Positions 45,500 to 54,153 of a DNA stretch of 64,000 bases are shown piece by piece (positions within the stretch are counted from its first letter, which is position 1; each line of letters starts with the position of its first letter). Under the pieces are notes generated by a model, which was given only the letters and a program-made list of their open reading frames with translations, searched no databases and was not told where the DNA came from. Position numbers and translations under genes: made by a program. The stretch is taken from positions 52,556 to 116,555 of the forward strand of contig NZ_LAYQ01000022.1 of the NCBI RefSeq assembly GCF_000988205.1, written 5' to 3'. This DNA comes from Corynebacterium minutissimum (GTDB lineage Bacteria > Actinomycetota > Actinomycetes > Mycobacteriales > Mycobacteriaceae).

Positions 45500-46017
45500 T
45501 GCACTACACCAGCTGGGACCGCAGCGACCGCCAGAACCCGGTCCTCCTCGTGGGGGAGGGGCCGGCGTCGTTGGGCATGTTCCAGGAACGCTCGGCGGAC
45601 GTGGAAGGCGAGCACTGGCGCTTGGGCCTCGATGACCTGGGCGCGTCGGTGACCCTGGAAGACGACCGCGTCTACCGCCTGGCGGGCAACCCCAAGCGCG
45701 ATAAGCGCTTGGAGGCCTCGCTGGACGGGCGCACCTTTGCCTTCATCAACGAGTCCGGCGGTGACTGGATTGTCGAGGACCACGAGGGGCTGAAGATTGC
45801 CCAGTTTTCCTCCAAGAACTCTGGCGTGCGCAAGGCCATCCTCGAGTTCGAGGGCGAGAACAGCGATGACTCCGATGATCTCAACCACTCGGAGATTGCG
45901 GCCTTGAGCTGGTTTACGCGCGTCATTTTGGAGGCCCGGACGCAGAAGACCGCGATCCCGATCATCGCCACGCTGTTGCTCATGACCATCGTCGCCATCA
46001 TTGCGGTGCTTCTCTGA
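45499..46017 (+). CDS. Tail-anchored membrane protein of unknown function (172 residues)
   Basis: A soluble N-terminal part ([20 protein letters not shown]) with alternating short strands is followed by one C-terminal helix (TAIPIIATLLLMTIVAIIAVLL). It starts on the last base of glyS (TAATG), so the gene is coupled to it. No family recognised. It and the following gene look related in layout and may work together. Confidence 0.75.
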   Translation: MHYTSWDRSDRQNPVLLVGEGPASLGMFQERSADVEGEHWRLGLDDLGASVTLEDDRVYRLAGNPKRDKRLEASLDGRTFAFINESGGDWIVEDHEGLKIAQFSSKNSGVRKAILEFEGENSDDSDDLNHSEIAALSWFTRVILEARTQKTAIPIIATLLLMTIVAIIAVLL

Positions 46018-46439
46018 TGCAACGCTGGGTGTGGCGCGATGGGGCGCTGGTGGATGGTGCTGGCGAGGTCATCGCTCGCGTGAGACCGACGGGCCTACTG
46101 CTGCCCGGAAGGGACACCACCATCGCCTTCGAGCACATCCCGGGCGCGCGCCGCTTTACTGTGCGCGGGCCCGACTTTTCGGCGAAACAAACCAGCTTTA
46201 CGGTCAACAAGCTGCGCGCGATCTGCCAGGGCCGCGAGTACCTGCTTGAGCGCACGAATCCATTCCGCCGCGAGCGCCGCATTCTCGCTCTGTCTGGCCC
46301 CGCTGCCGAGGTTGCCCGCACCACCCCGCGGGGCCGCGACCTCGAAGTTGCGGTGGGCGAGCTCCCCCTCACGGACGCCGCCTTCACCAGCTACTGTTGC
46401 CTGCTTCTCGACGGCTCCATCCGCCCCTTCCGCACCTAA
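46017..46439 (+). CDS. Beta-rich protein of unknown function (140 residues)
   Basis: Coupled to the previous gene (TGATG overlap at 46015-46019). The sequence MQRWVWRDGALVDGAGEVIA and onward alternates short strands as in its neighbour and in DUF-type membrane-linked scramblase-like folds, but I do not assign a domain. No membrane helix is visible. It ends the glyS operon before the repeat cluster. Confidence 0.7.
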   Translation: MQRWVWRDGALVDGAGEVIARVRPTGLLLPGRDTTIAFEHIPGARRFTVRGPDFSAKQTSFTVNKLRAICQGREYLLERTNPFRRERRILALSGPAAEVARTTPRGRDLEVAVGELPLTDAAFTSYCCLLLDGSIRPFRT

Positions 46440-46591
46440 CCCCACCTTCCGCGGTGCCGCCCATTTGTGCACCGAACCCCTACTTCGCACTGCTGCCCGT
46501 CAAAGCCCACTTCGCTTTCTTGCTGCCTGCCTGCTCGGCGCACGTCCCCTTCTTGCTTCCTGCCTGCTAGGCCGTGCTTTCCGCTCTCTCA

Positions 46592-46733
46592 CAGATGGTC
46601 CTTCTGGTTTGGTCCCTCCACTCTGGTCCCTTATGAGTGCAAAGGGACCATGTGGCGCAGCTTTTCGCCTGATAGATGGTTCCTTTACTAGGCAAAGGGA
46701 CCAGAATAAAGGCACCAAACTAAAGGGACCTTT
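46592..46733. repeat. Element C copy 2, opposite orientation to copy 1
   Basis: It begins cagatggtccttctgg and ends taaagggacctttcg, with inner arms ctctggtcccttatg / gcaaagggaccatg and atggttcctttac / gcaaagggaccaga. It matches the reverse complement of 40428-40543. The stretch before it (46440-46591) has no gene, only two copies of a cttgctncctgcctgct motif. Confidence 0.85.
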
Positions 46734-46824
46734 CGCGATATAACCTGCACCGACATGCGAGTAGTGGAGTTTGTCTTCGAAGAGGAGCTCTCCGAGTGTG
46801 TTTGCTCGGCTTGGTATGCCGGTA

Positions 46825-46980
46825 GAGGGTTCGAGTCAGATGGTTGCAGTCATAAGGTTTGCTTGCCCCCAAACGAACCATCTAGCGCATTGCAGAAGGT
46901 TTACTTGCCCCCAAGCGAACCATCTGAGGCGAACCGTTTGACCAGAACCATCTGAGGCGAACCGTTTGACCAGAACCATG
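46825..46980. repeat. Element B copy 3, opposite orientation to copy 2, with a tandem duplication
   Basis: It matches the reverse complement of 40271-40401 from agggttcgagtcagatgg to accgtttgaccagaacc. The last arm is present twice as an exact 28-bp tandem duplication (46921-46948 and 46949-46976). Confidence 0.85.
46921..46976. repeat. Exact 28-bp tandem duplication inside element B copy 3
   Basis: Two identical units starting catctgaggcgaaccgtttg follow one another. The other B copies have the arm once, so the duplication is recent. Confidence 0.85.
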
Positions 46981-47082
46981 TGCATGACCGGTTTACACCA
47001 ATCATGTACGTGCACCAATCCCGTATCCGTGGATCTACTTGGCCGACAACCGAGTCGGCGCCCAGCGGCCCGGTGTGTGCAA

Positions 47083-47276
47083 GGGCATCCGGCATCCGGC
47101 ATCTCGCAAAACGGCAACCGACAGTCCGGCAGAAGGCATCTGGCAAATGGCGTCTGTCAAAAGGCGTCTTTGGGTCTGAAAACGCCATGTAGAGGGTGCA
47201 AAAGGCGTTTTTAGCTGTGAAAACGCCTTCTAGAAGATGCCTTTTGCAAGGCGCCTTGTGCGAGATGCCATGTGGG
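47083..47276. repeat. Element A copy 3, same orientation as copy 1, with extra arms
   Basis: The core (47127-47245) follows copy 1: agaaggcatctggcaaatgg, tctttgggtctgaaaacgcc, aaggcgttttta, gaaaacgcctt, agatgccttttgc. Extra gcatccgg units precede it and a further gcgagatgccatgtgg follows. Confidence 0.85.
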
Positions 47277-47329
47277 ACCGTCCCGGTTGGGAGATATCGG
47301 GTGCGGGCCGCGGGCTTCGAGGCCTAGGC

Positions 47330-47438
47330 GCGGGAAGGGGAAGAGGGGGCTGGGAAGAGCTGGTGCGGGGAGAGAGGACGGAGAAGTGGGTGAAGCCGGC
47401 TGGGAGGAGCTGATGTGGGGAAGGAGGGGAGAGGACCG
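47330..47438. repeat. Polypurine tract with a 24-bp direct repeat downstream of the TPM gene
   Basis: The plus strand is almost entirely G and A with few pyrimidines. ggctgggaagagctggtgcg (47348) and ggctgggaggagctgatgtg (47398) are diverged copies 50 bases apart. It lies just after the stop of the minus-strand TPM gene. No gene is seen in it. Confidence 0.65.
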
Positions 47439-49490
47439 CTAGAAGGAGCCGCCGCGGAAGCCGCCACCACCGCCGCCGCCCGAGAAGCCACCTCCGCCGA
47501 AACCGCCTCCGCCGGAGAATCCACCACCGAAACCACCGCCGTGGCCGCGGGAGCTGCCACCGCCGAGGATCTGGCCCAACACCATGCCGGTCAAGATGTT
47601 GCCCGCGGCATCGGTGGCCTGGCGGCGCTGTTCCTGGCGGCGATAAGCCTCCAGGTCTTGCTTCGCGCGGTTGAGAGAAGTCTGCGCGGCAGAAGCGGCA
47701 TCACGAGAGTAGTTGAGGGCTGCGCGCAAGTCCTTAGACGCGGAGTTTTGGGCTTGGGCGAAGAGGCGGGTGGCATCGGCAAGAGCCACACGCGCATCGG
47801 GGCCTACCACGCGGCCACGCGAGGAGAGCAAGTCCTCAGCTGCCTGGATGGCGGATTCGGCGGCGGCAATCTGCTGGCGGTAGAGCGCGATCTGGCGCTC
47901 GCGGGTGGCGTTGGTTTCGCGGACGGTATCCAGCTGCTGGTCAAGCTCGCCATCGATAGCCGTCAGCGCCGTGTACTGACCCAGCGGATCGCCCTGACCG
48001 TGTTCGCGGGCTGCGCGCAGAGCCTCCCGGGCGCGGGCTAGCAACTCCTCCAAGGCGACCCAATCAGCAGTCGAGCCCTGGGCCTTGCCGCGCAGTTCCA
48101 AGTGCTGGGCTTCGGCGATTTCTTCCTCGACCTCATCGATGAGCGCAGGCAGGTTATCGCGAGCCGCGGTGATTGAGTTCTCGGCATTCTCCACGCCATT
48201 CAGCAGGCGGTCGGAGACCTCCAGGGCGTGCTCGGCATCGCGGATATAGCCCACCAAAGGACCCTGCTGGCCAGCCGGCTGGGACTGCAATTCTCGGCCG
48301 CGGGAAAGCAGCTTTTCAGCCTCATTGAGCGAGACCTCCGCCATCTCCGGGTTATCCGCAATGGAGGACAACACCTCTTCGGAATAGGAGCCGCTGAGAG
48401 TAGACAAGGTAGCGCGCGCCTGCGGCAGGCGCCCGCGCAGGTCGACCACCCGACGCGTCAGCTCATCCAGCTTGGAGCTGGCGTTAATGAGCAAATCACG
48501 CATCTTGGCAAAGTCCGCTGCCTGCTCATCCAAGGCATCGTCGGCCTGCCCGCAGGAGGAGATGATCTCCACCAGCATCTGGCGGCGCTCCGCCGCGGTT
48601 TCCGGCAGGTTGTCCTTAAGCTTCTGCTGGAGCTGGAAAGCCTTCTGCAGGGTTAGAGTGGAATGGTTCATCGCGCGCGTGAACGGGCGGGTGCGCTCGG
48701 GGCCGAACTCGGCCACCGCGATATCCAGCTCCTCCTTGCCGCGGCGAACCGACTCATCGGTGGAGACCAGCTCCTCCTGGGCCAGCTTCTCCAAGGTCGC
48801 CATATCCAGGCGGTCCAGCTGCGCGGTATTCCCCGGCTCAATCTGGCGCGCCGACTCCAGCGTGGCCGCCGAGTCTTTCTTGGTTTTGCGTCGGCTCGCC
48901 ACCGCGATGCCACCGCCAGCCAAAGCTAGGGCGCCCGCGCCGCCGGCCAACCACAAACCACCAGAACCATCGGAATCAGCAGAGCTGGATGAACCAGCTG
49001 AGCCAGAAGAGGAAGAAGAACCAGAAGCGGCAGCGTCGACAAGCGCGAGTGCGGAAGCGCCGAACTGGCGGCCGTCGGCAAGCTTGGCGTAGGCCGCCTC
49101 ATACATCACATCCAGGCGCCCGCGCGGCCAGTCATTGCCCGTCTGCACGCCCATGGTGGAATCATCCACACCCACCACATAGGCCGCAGAATTCGGGCCC
49201 TTGGACTGCACAATCTCACCGGCATAAGCCTCCGCGCCCTCCGGCAGCGACGAGGCAAAGACCACGAAAATCACCACGTGGTTTTCCTGCTGCAGCGCGG
49301 CAATCTTGTCCTCCAACTCGGCCTTCTCCGAGTCCGAGAGCACCCCCGCCTCATCCGTCACCTTATCCGTGAGCGAGGCCGCCTCCGGCGCGGCAACAAC
49401 GAAGTCCGCAGCCAAGGCCGGGCTAGCAGTGGCCAATCCCAGCACGAGGGCGGCAAGGGCGGCGCGTCCAATACGAGCAGCAGTAGTCAT
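47439..49490 (-). CDS. Exported TPM-domain protein with long coiled coils and a glycine-rich tail
   Basis: A 683-residue membrane-anchored protein. It has a signal peptide (ending SPALA), then a TPM domain (about 25-150: DEAGVLSDSEKAELEDKIAAL) and a serine-rich linker. One membrane helix follows (LWLAGGAGALALAGGGIAVA), then about 400 residues of helical coiled coil, and last a tail of FGGG/FSGG repeats. TPM domains occur in membrane proteins of photosystem assembly or unknown roles. Corynebacteria and mycobacteria carry a similar TPM-coiled-coil protein of unknown function. The start at 49490 (MTTAARIG) is chosen for the clean signal peptide. Confidence 0.85.
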   Translation of the reverse strand: MTTAARIGRAALAALVLGLATASPALAADFVVAAPEAASLTDKVTDEAGVLSDSEKAELEDKIAALQQENHVVIFVVFASSLPEGAEAYAGEIVQSKGPNSAAYVVGVDDSTMGVQTGNDWPRGRLDVMYEAAYAKLADGRQFGASALALVDAAASGSSSSSGSAGSSSSADSDGSGGLWLAGGAGALALAGGGIAVASRRKTKKDSAATLESARQIEPGNTAQLDRLDMATLEKLAQEELVSTDESVRRGKEELDIAVAEFGPERTRPFTRAMNHSTLTLQKAFQLQQKLKDNLPETAAERRQMLVEIISSCGQADDALDEQAADFAKMRDLLINASSKLDELTRRVVDLRGRLPQARATLSTLSGSYSEEVLSSIADNPEMAEVSLNEAEKLLSRGRELQSQPAGQQGPLVGYIRDAEHALEVSDRLLNGVENAENSITAARDNLPALIDEVEEEIAEAQHLELRGKAQGSTADWVALEELLARAREALRAAREHGQGDPLGQYTALTAIDGELDQQLDTVRETNATRERQIALYRQQIAAAESAIQAAEDLLSSRGRVVGPDARVALADATRLFAQAQNSASKDLRAALNYSRDAASAAQTSLNRAKQDLEAYRRQEQRRQATDAAGNILTGMVLGQILGGGSSRGHGGGFGGGFSGGGGFGGGGFSGGGGGGGFRGGSF

Positions 49491-49533
49491 GCGCACCACG
49501 ATACCTGCCACCCAACGCTAAAGTGGACAGGCA

Positions 49534-50118
49534 GTGAAGTACGTTATTGTCCTCGGCGCCGCGCAATACGACGGGCGCCCCTCCCGCATCCTTCGCGGCC
49601 GCGTGCGCTTCGCCGCCGAGTACGCCGCCGCGCACAACCTGCCCATCATCACGGTGGGTGGGAACTTGCCCGGAGATAGGTTCACCGAGGCCGGGGTGGC
49701 ACGGGCCTTGCTTGACGACGAACCCCTGCACGTCACCGCCCTCGAAGAAGGCCTCGACACCCGCAGCGAGCTAGCCGCCGCCCGCGACAAACTCGGCGTG
49801 ACCGAGGCCGTCATCGTCACCGACCCGCTGCACCGCCTGCGAACCTTCCTCATCGCCCGCCAAGAGGGGATTGCCGCCAGGGTGCTGGGCACGCCCTACT
49901 ATCCTTCCCGGCGTTTCTCCATCCCGTGGTGGCGTTACCTGGCCCACGAGACCGGCGGCCTGGCCTACCTGGGGCTGCGCACCCTGCTGGGGGAGAAGCG
50001 CACCGAAGGCGTGCGCGCGGCCTTCTACCGCATCGAGCGCCTCATCCGTCCCAACCAAGCCCTGCGCCACCGCGTCATTGGCGCGAGGCAGACCCAGGAA
50101 GACCAGGACTCCGCCTAA
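49534..50118 (+). CDS. DUF218 (YdcF/SanA-like) family protein
   Basis: A 194-residue protein with a GTG start. The DUF218 fold is visible in YVIVLGAAQYDGRPSRILRGRV, ITVGGNLPGDRFTEAGVARALL, EGLDTRSELAAA and VTDPLHRLRTFLIARQEG. Family members are linked to envelope functions or vancomycin sensitivity. There is no signal peptide and no clear membrane helix here, so a cytosolic place is likely. It ends 11 bases before dgt. Confidence 0.88.
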   Translation: MKYVIVLGAAQYDGRPSRILRGRVRFAAEYAAAHNLPIITVGGNLPGDRFTEAGVARALLDDEPLHVTALEEGLDTRSELAAARDKLGVTEAVIVTDPLHRLRTFLIARQEGIAARVLGTPYYPSRRFSIPWWRYLAHETGGLAYLGLRTLLGEKRTEGVRAAFYRIERLIRPNQALRHRVIGARQTQEDQDSA

Positions 50119-50129
50119 GCTTAAAACCC

Positions 50130-51404
50130 GTGAGCTATACATACCGCGCAGAAGACGTCGCCCGCCTCGCCTCCGAGTCGCCGAAAGGCTCGGCCCTGCT
50201 CAAAAGCGAGGAACACCGCGGCGCCTTCTCCCGGGACCGCGCCCGCGTCCTGCACTCCGCGGCCCTGCGCCGCCTGGCAGATAAGACCCAGGTCGTCGGC
50301 CCGCGCGACGGCGATACCCCGCGCACGCGGCTGACACACTCCCTGGAAGTCAGCCAGATCGCCCGCAGCATCGGCGCCGGGCTAGGCCTCGACCCGGACC
50401 TGTGCGACATGGCGGGGCTGACGCATGACATCGGCCACCCGCCTTACGGCCACAACGGCGAGAATGCTCTCAACGAGGTGGCCCTCGGCGGCTTCGAGGG
50501 CAACGCCCAGACCCTACGCATCCTGACCAAGCTGGAGCCCAAGGTGGTCCTGGATACCCCGGCGGGCCCGCGCAGCTATGGCCTCAACCTCACCCGCGCC
50601 TCGCTCGATGCGGCCTGCAAGTACCCCTGGACCAAGACCAACCCGGATGGCACGACCAACCGCAAATACGGCGCCTACGACGAAGACGCCGACGTCCTGG
50701 AGTGGCTGCGCCAAGGCCACGCCGATCAGCGCAAGTCCATGGAGGCCCAGGTGATGGACTGGTCTGATGACATCGCCTATTCCGTCCACGACGTCGAAGA
50801 CGGCATCATCTCCCGCCGCATCTCGCTGGGTGTGCTCTGGGATCTGGTGGAGCTGGCCAACCTCGCAGACAAGGGCGCCAAAGCCTTCGGCGGTACTGCC
50901 GACGAGCTCCTGGAAGCCGCCGACCGCCTGCGCCAGCTGGACGTCATCAATGCCATCGGCAACTTCGATTACTCCCTGCGCTCTTATGCCAACTTGAAGA
51001 AGATGACCTCCGAGCTCGTCGGCCGCTATGTGGGTGCTACCGTCTCCGCCACGCTAGCGGCTAACGACGGCCTCCTCGGCCGCATGCACGGCGACCTCGC
51101 CGTACCGCCGGGCGCGGTGGCGGAGGTGACGCTGCTCAAGACCATCGCCGTGCTCTACGTCATGGATGAGCCCGCCCACCTGGCCCGTCAGGACCGCCAG
51201 CGCGAGCGCATCTACCGCGTCTACGACTACCTCGTGGCCGGCGCGCCGGGCTCGCTGGACGCCACTTTCGCCCTGTGGTGGAACCAGGCCGACACCGACC
51301 TGGAGCGCGACCGCGCCATCATCGACCAGATCGCCTCCATGACCGAATCCCGCCTAGAGCGCCTAGCGCAGCGCAGCGCCGAGCTCTTCGGTTTCCTTAG
51401 CTAG
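50130..51404 (+). CDS. dgt: Deoxyguanosinetriphosphate triphosphohydrolase-like protein
   Basis: A 424-residue HD-domain enzyme that removes triphosphate from dNTPs. The metal motifs are RLTHSLEVSQIARSIGAGLG and LTHDIGHPPYGHNGENAL (HD), and the block MDWSDDIAYSVHDVEDGI holds the last aspartate. The start at GTG 50130 gives VSYTYRAEDVARLASES; an upstream frame read from 49926 is a shadow of the DUF218 gene. In related genomes dgt lies close to dnaG, so the 8 kb that separate them here look inserted. Confidence 0.93.
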   Translation: MSYTYRAEDVARLASESPKGSALLKSEEHRGAFSRDRARVLHSAALRRLADKTQVVGPRDGDTPRTRLTHSLEVSQIARSIGAGLGLDPDLCDMAGLTHDIGHPPYGHNGENALNEVALGGFEGNAQTLRILTKLEPKVVLDTPAGPRSYGLNLTRASLDAACKYPWTKTNPDGTTNRKYGAYDEDADVLEWLRQGHADQRKSMEAQVMDWSDDIAYSVHDVEDGIISRRISLGVLWDLVELANLADKGAKAFGGTADELLEAADRLRQLDVINAIGNFDYSLRSYANLKKMTSELVGRYVGATVSATLAANDGLLGRMHGDLAVPPGAVAEVTLLKTIAVLYVMDEPAHLARQDRQRERIYRVYDYLVAGAPGSLDATFALWWNQADTDLERDRAIIDQIASMTESRLERLAQRSAELFGFLS

Positions 51405-51492
51405 GTAGGAGCTAAACAGCAGCCAGGCAACGCTAAACCCAGCAGACAACCACGCCCTGCCAGCGTAGGGGGTGTCCGCACTGCTTACTAGT

Positions 51493-52530
51493 ATGCGAGG
51501 CATGACCCCTAAGTATTCCCAAAAGAACCCCTTTCCCCGCCGTGACATCGAAACTTGTTGGATCTGCCAAAAGCGTCCGGCCGACTCGCATGAGCATGCA
51601 TTCAAAGCCAGTCGTATCCGTGAGCTGATGGTTGATGGGGAGCCGCTTCATGTGCCCGTGGACGGGGTTGTCTATCAGGTACGCGGACCTAAGTCAAAGA
51701 CTATCAAGTTTGGCAAGACCATTTGTCAGAAGTGCAACAACGAGCTGACGAAGCCATTTGATGATGCTTATGACCACTTCATCGCCTTTCAGTATGAGCA
51801 CTTTGACTACTTCCGCGAACGTGACGAGTACCAATGGTCAGAAATCTTCGATGGAACTGACTTTACGCAACGCGATCTTGAACGCTACTACCTCAAGAAT
51901 GTGGGATGCCGGATAGTTGACGCAGGGGCGCATGTTCCAGAAAAAATTCGGACATACTTGTTTAACGACTGGCAGCTGCCCTCGCATAGCTTGCTTTTCT
52001 ACCGTAACTATGAAGTAGATGAAGCCTTTAGGATCCTCAGCACAATAGGTGGCGGGGAACATACTGATTTCATGAATACGTACGCCAGAGCGAGCGCTGT
52101 CGGACTGGACGGGAACGCATACGTGCAGGGGCAACCGCTGGGGTATTTTGCTGCTGTAATTCAGGACGGCCCTGTTGGTGTCGTGTTCCAGTGGGCAGAT
52201 CCGAGTATTGAACAAATTCCGCCACTCACCTTTGGCATTCAACCGAACTTCTTCATGCGGGATCGGGAAATGTTTCAAGGACCGATCCGTGAACTACTCA
52301 ATACCTGGGATGACTACACGCGAGGCGCATTTCTTTACCGCGACCTTGAAAAAGTTCGGGCGGAGTTGGAGGGACTAACCGCGCAATTAAAAGATCCAGC
52401 TCTCCAGCCTGTTGAAAAGTTCTCTGCTATGTACATGGCGCGGACCAAGCAGAAAAGGGGCTATGCGTTGCTCGCGGAGCTTCAGGAGATCTATCCCGAA
52501 GCTCTACGACTAACGGGGCGTGGTCAGTAG
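51493..52530 (+). CDS. HNH-like zinc-binding protein of unknown function
   Basis: A 345-residue protein. The N-terminus has CWICQKRPADSHEHAFKAS and then CQKCNNELTKPFDDAYDH, that is a C-x2-C pair, an HxH and a second C-x2-CN, the layout of an HNH/HNH_5-like zinc site. The rest (about 110-345) matches no domain I know and has no membrane helix. Codon use is visibly more AT-rich than in dgt. Adjacent accessory genes and remnants suggest horizontal transfer. A role in defence or mobile DNA is possible but unproven. An ATG at 51502 is an alternative start. Confidence 0.7.
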   Translation: MRGMTPKYSQKNPFPRRDIETCWICQKRPADSHEHAFKASRIRELMVDGEPLHVPVDGVVYQVRGPKSKTIKFGKTICQKCNNELTKPFDDAYDHFIAFQYEHFDYFRERDEYQWSEIFDGTDFTQRDLERYYLKNVGCRIVDAGAHVPEKIRTYLFNDWQLPSHSLLFYRNYEVDEAFRILSTIGGGEHTDFMNTYARASAVGLDGNAYVQGQPLGYFAAVIQDGPVGVVFQWADPSIEQIPPLTFGIQPNFFMRDREMFQGPIRELLNTWDDYTRGAFLYRDLEKVRAELEGLTAQLKDPALQPVEKFSAMYMARTKQKRGYALLAELQEIYPEALRLTGRGQ

Positions 52531-52535
52531 CTTGA

Positions 52536-53462
52536 CTACAGCCATTCTGGCTCTGGAAGTTGAGGTTGCTTGAATTTGGTTGGCACTTTGAGTTCCATCA
52601 GGAATTGACCATTTTCGGGTCCGGTGACAATACGGCCAATCCACTTGCCTTGTGGGATATAGCCATCGCGCCTTGCCGTGTCCAACGAATGTTCTAGGCT
52701 CCTAAAAAGGTCCAGATCAAGGTCTGCCACAATTCCGTTAGTCTTTGTCCAACCTCGGGCATCAGGGCCTACGCCTGGGTAATATCCGAATCCATCTCTC
52801 CAACCATGATGGTCGCACTTCCAATAGAGATACTTGTTGATAGTGTCCCAGCCCTCAGGCATTTCTTCTAGCAAACGGAGACTGTACTTAGGCGTATCTC
52901 GGACAGGCACATCTATAAACTTTGAAAGGGGAACATCGAGCAACCACCATTGATCGTGGCCTTCGACGCCTCTGAGTGTTCGATGTGTCACAGCTGAAAC
53001 CACGGAAATGAAATCAGCCCACTTGACTAGCACCCAATGCTCTCTTTGTTTCGGAAAAGCGGCACGTCGCTCGACCCCATTCATTGTCACGATGAATTGG
53101 CGCTTACTAAAACTCGTCGTAATTTTCAGCGCCGGAGACTGCGAAATTGTGTATTGAAAAGGGCGCGGGTCTGGTGTTTTCGGTGGTTGCTTCTGGGCAT
53201 ACGAGGGTTTCCACGTGTTCTGCCCGACTATTGAATCTTTTGGTTGCCATAAAGGTTCCTCTTCGTTTAGTACGCGCACTCCTCGTTCCGTTATGGTCGC
53301 GTTCCATGAGTCCCCATGCCCTGAAACCTTGACAAGGCCGTGCCCTTCGAGCATGCGGGCCGAAGCTTTATAAGATGCAGGGGGATTAATGTCACTTGGA
53401 CATCTTTGAGAGATCCAAAATAGTGTGGCGATTTGTCGATTGTTGAGCTTCTTGGCAACCAT
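52536..53462 (-). CDS. Winged-helix-like protein of unknown function (308 residues)
   Basis: The N-terminus (MVAKKLNNRQIATLFWISQR to GVRVLNEEEP) resembles a winged helix. A proline-rich linker follows (about 80-105), then a mixed alpha-beta part ending in PEPEWL. I recognise no catalytic motif. It is convergent with the HNH-like gene, their stops six bases apart. Low GC and isolated position mark it as accessory. The ATG at 53462 is preferred to an upstream GTG/TTG that would add 34 unlikely residues. Confidence 0.65.
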   Translation of the reverse strand: MVAKKLNNRQIATLFWISQRCPSDINPPASYKASARMLEGHGLVKVSGHGDSWNATITERGVRVLNEEEPLWQPKDSIVGQNTWKPSYAQKQPPKTPDPRPFQYTISQSPALKITTSFSKRQFIVTMNGVERRAAFPKQREHWVLVKWADFISVVSAVTHRTLRGVEGHDQWWLLDVPLSKFIDVPVRDTPKYSLRLLEEMPEGWDTINKYLYWKCDHHGWRDGFGYYPGVGPDARGWTKTNGIVADLDLDLFRSLEHSLDTARRDGYIPQGKWIGRIVTGPENGQFLMELKVPTKFKQPQLPEPEWL

Positions 53463-53507
53463 GAACAACGCTTTCTTGAGATCGGTCTGTTCTATCGTAG
53501 CTTGGAG

Positions 53508-53849
53508 ACTGCGACCGTTACACGGCTCGTCCCGACCACTGCTCGCCAGGCCGCTGTCTCTCATCTCCCGGCCGATCCTGTTACCCCGACTCGGGTCGCA
53601 ACAGTGGCTTCGACTCTCATGGCTTCGACCGTCACTAAGACCGTCTCCGCTGAGTCGAGCAACTCTGGCTCGGTAATTGGATGAATCATCGGCATCCTCG
53701 TTGCACTGGGCTTCGGCGGTGACAATGGATTCATGGCTCAGAGCATGAACCTTCCTGGCCTGAACTTCTATTCTCAGCCATTGACACCAACCCTGCTCCC
53801 CTCCGGCATTCTCGTTCCTGTCCTTACGGCACAGGAGAGCAATGACTGA
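53508..53849 (+). pseudogene. Remnant of a secreted or surface protein (C-terminal part)
   Basis: One frame reads TATVTRLVPTTARQ, a Thr/Ser-rich stretch, SSNSGSVIG, then an in-frame TGA at 53682-53684, then IIGILVALGFGGDNGF and LPGLNF before the next stop. A low-complexity Thr/Ser spacer followed by a glycine-rich membrane stretch is common at the C-termini of corynebacterial surface proteins. The N-terminal part is missing. Low confidence in family. Confidence 0.4.
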
Positions 53850-54066
53850 CTCCCAACCGCATCAGATGGCTAGCGGATCATCGGGGCCGAGACCAAAGCC
53901 GCAATCCCACAGTCCGATTTCCGACACTGTGGCGATGACTGATCTGCTTACGGCTCAGCGTTAATGGCCTTACCTCCCTCACGTGGATCTTGAGGTGATG
54001 AAGAAATACCACCCAGGAGCCAAAGAACTTATCACTGACTTGAGGCGCGTTTTGCACAACGAGTAG
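53842..54066 (+). pseudogene. Gene remnant with in-frame stop (possibly DUF2335-like)
   Basis: An ATG overlapping the previous stop opens 40 codons (MTDSQPHQMASG and on) that end in TAA at 53962, after which the same frame continues with WPYLPHVDLEVMKKYHPGAK until TAG at 54064. The tail resembles the PGAxERI region of DUF2335 membrane proteins, but the match is by eye only. Alternatively, a genuine 40-residue small protein. Confidence 0.35.
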
Positions 54067-54153
54067 ATCATGCTCGGCTACTGGACGGGGACTGTATGAA
54101 TCTGGTCAAGCCCAGAGAATAGTAGCGTGGGTGACAGCCGAGGTCGAGGATAA

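Noticed and set aside
49926..50129. N-terminal extension of dgt from 49926
   Set aside because: It is the DUF218 gene read in another frame; dgt starts normally at 50130.
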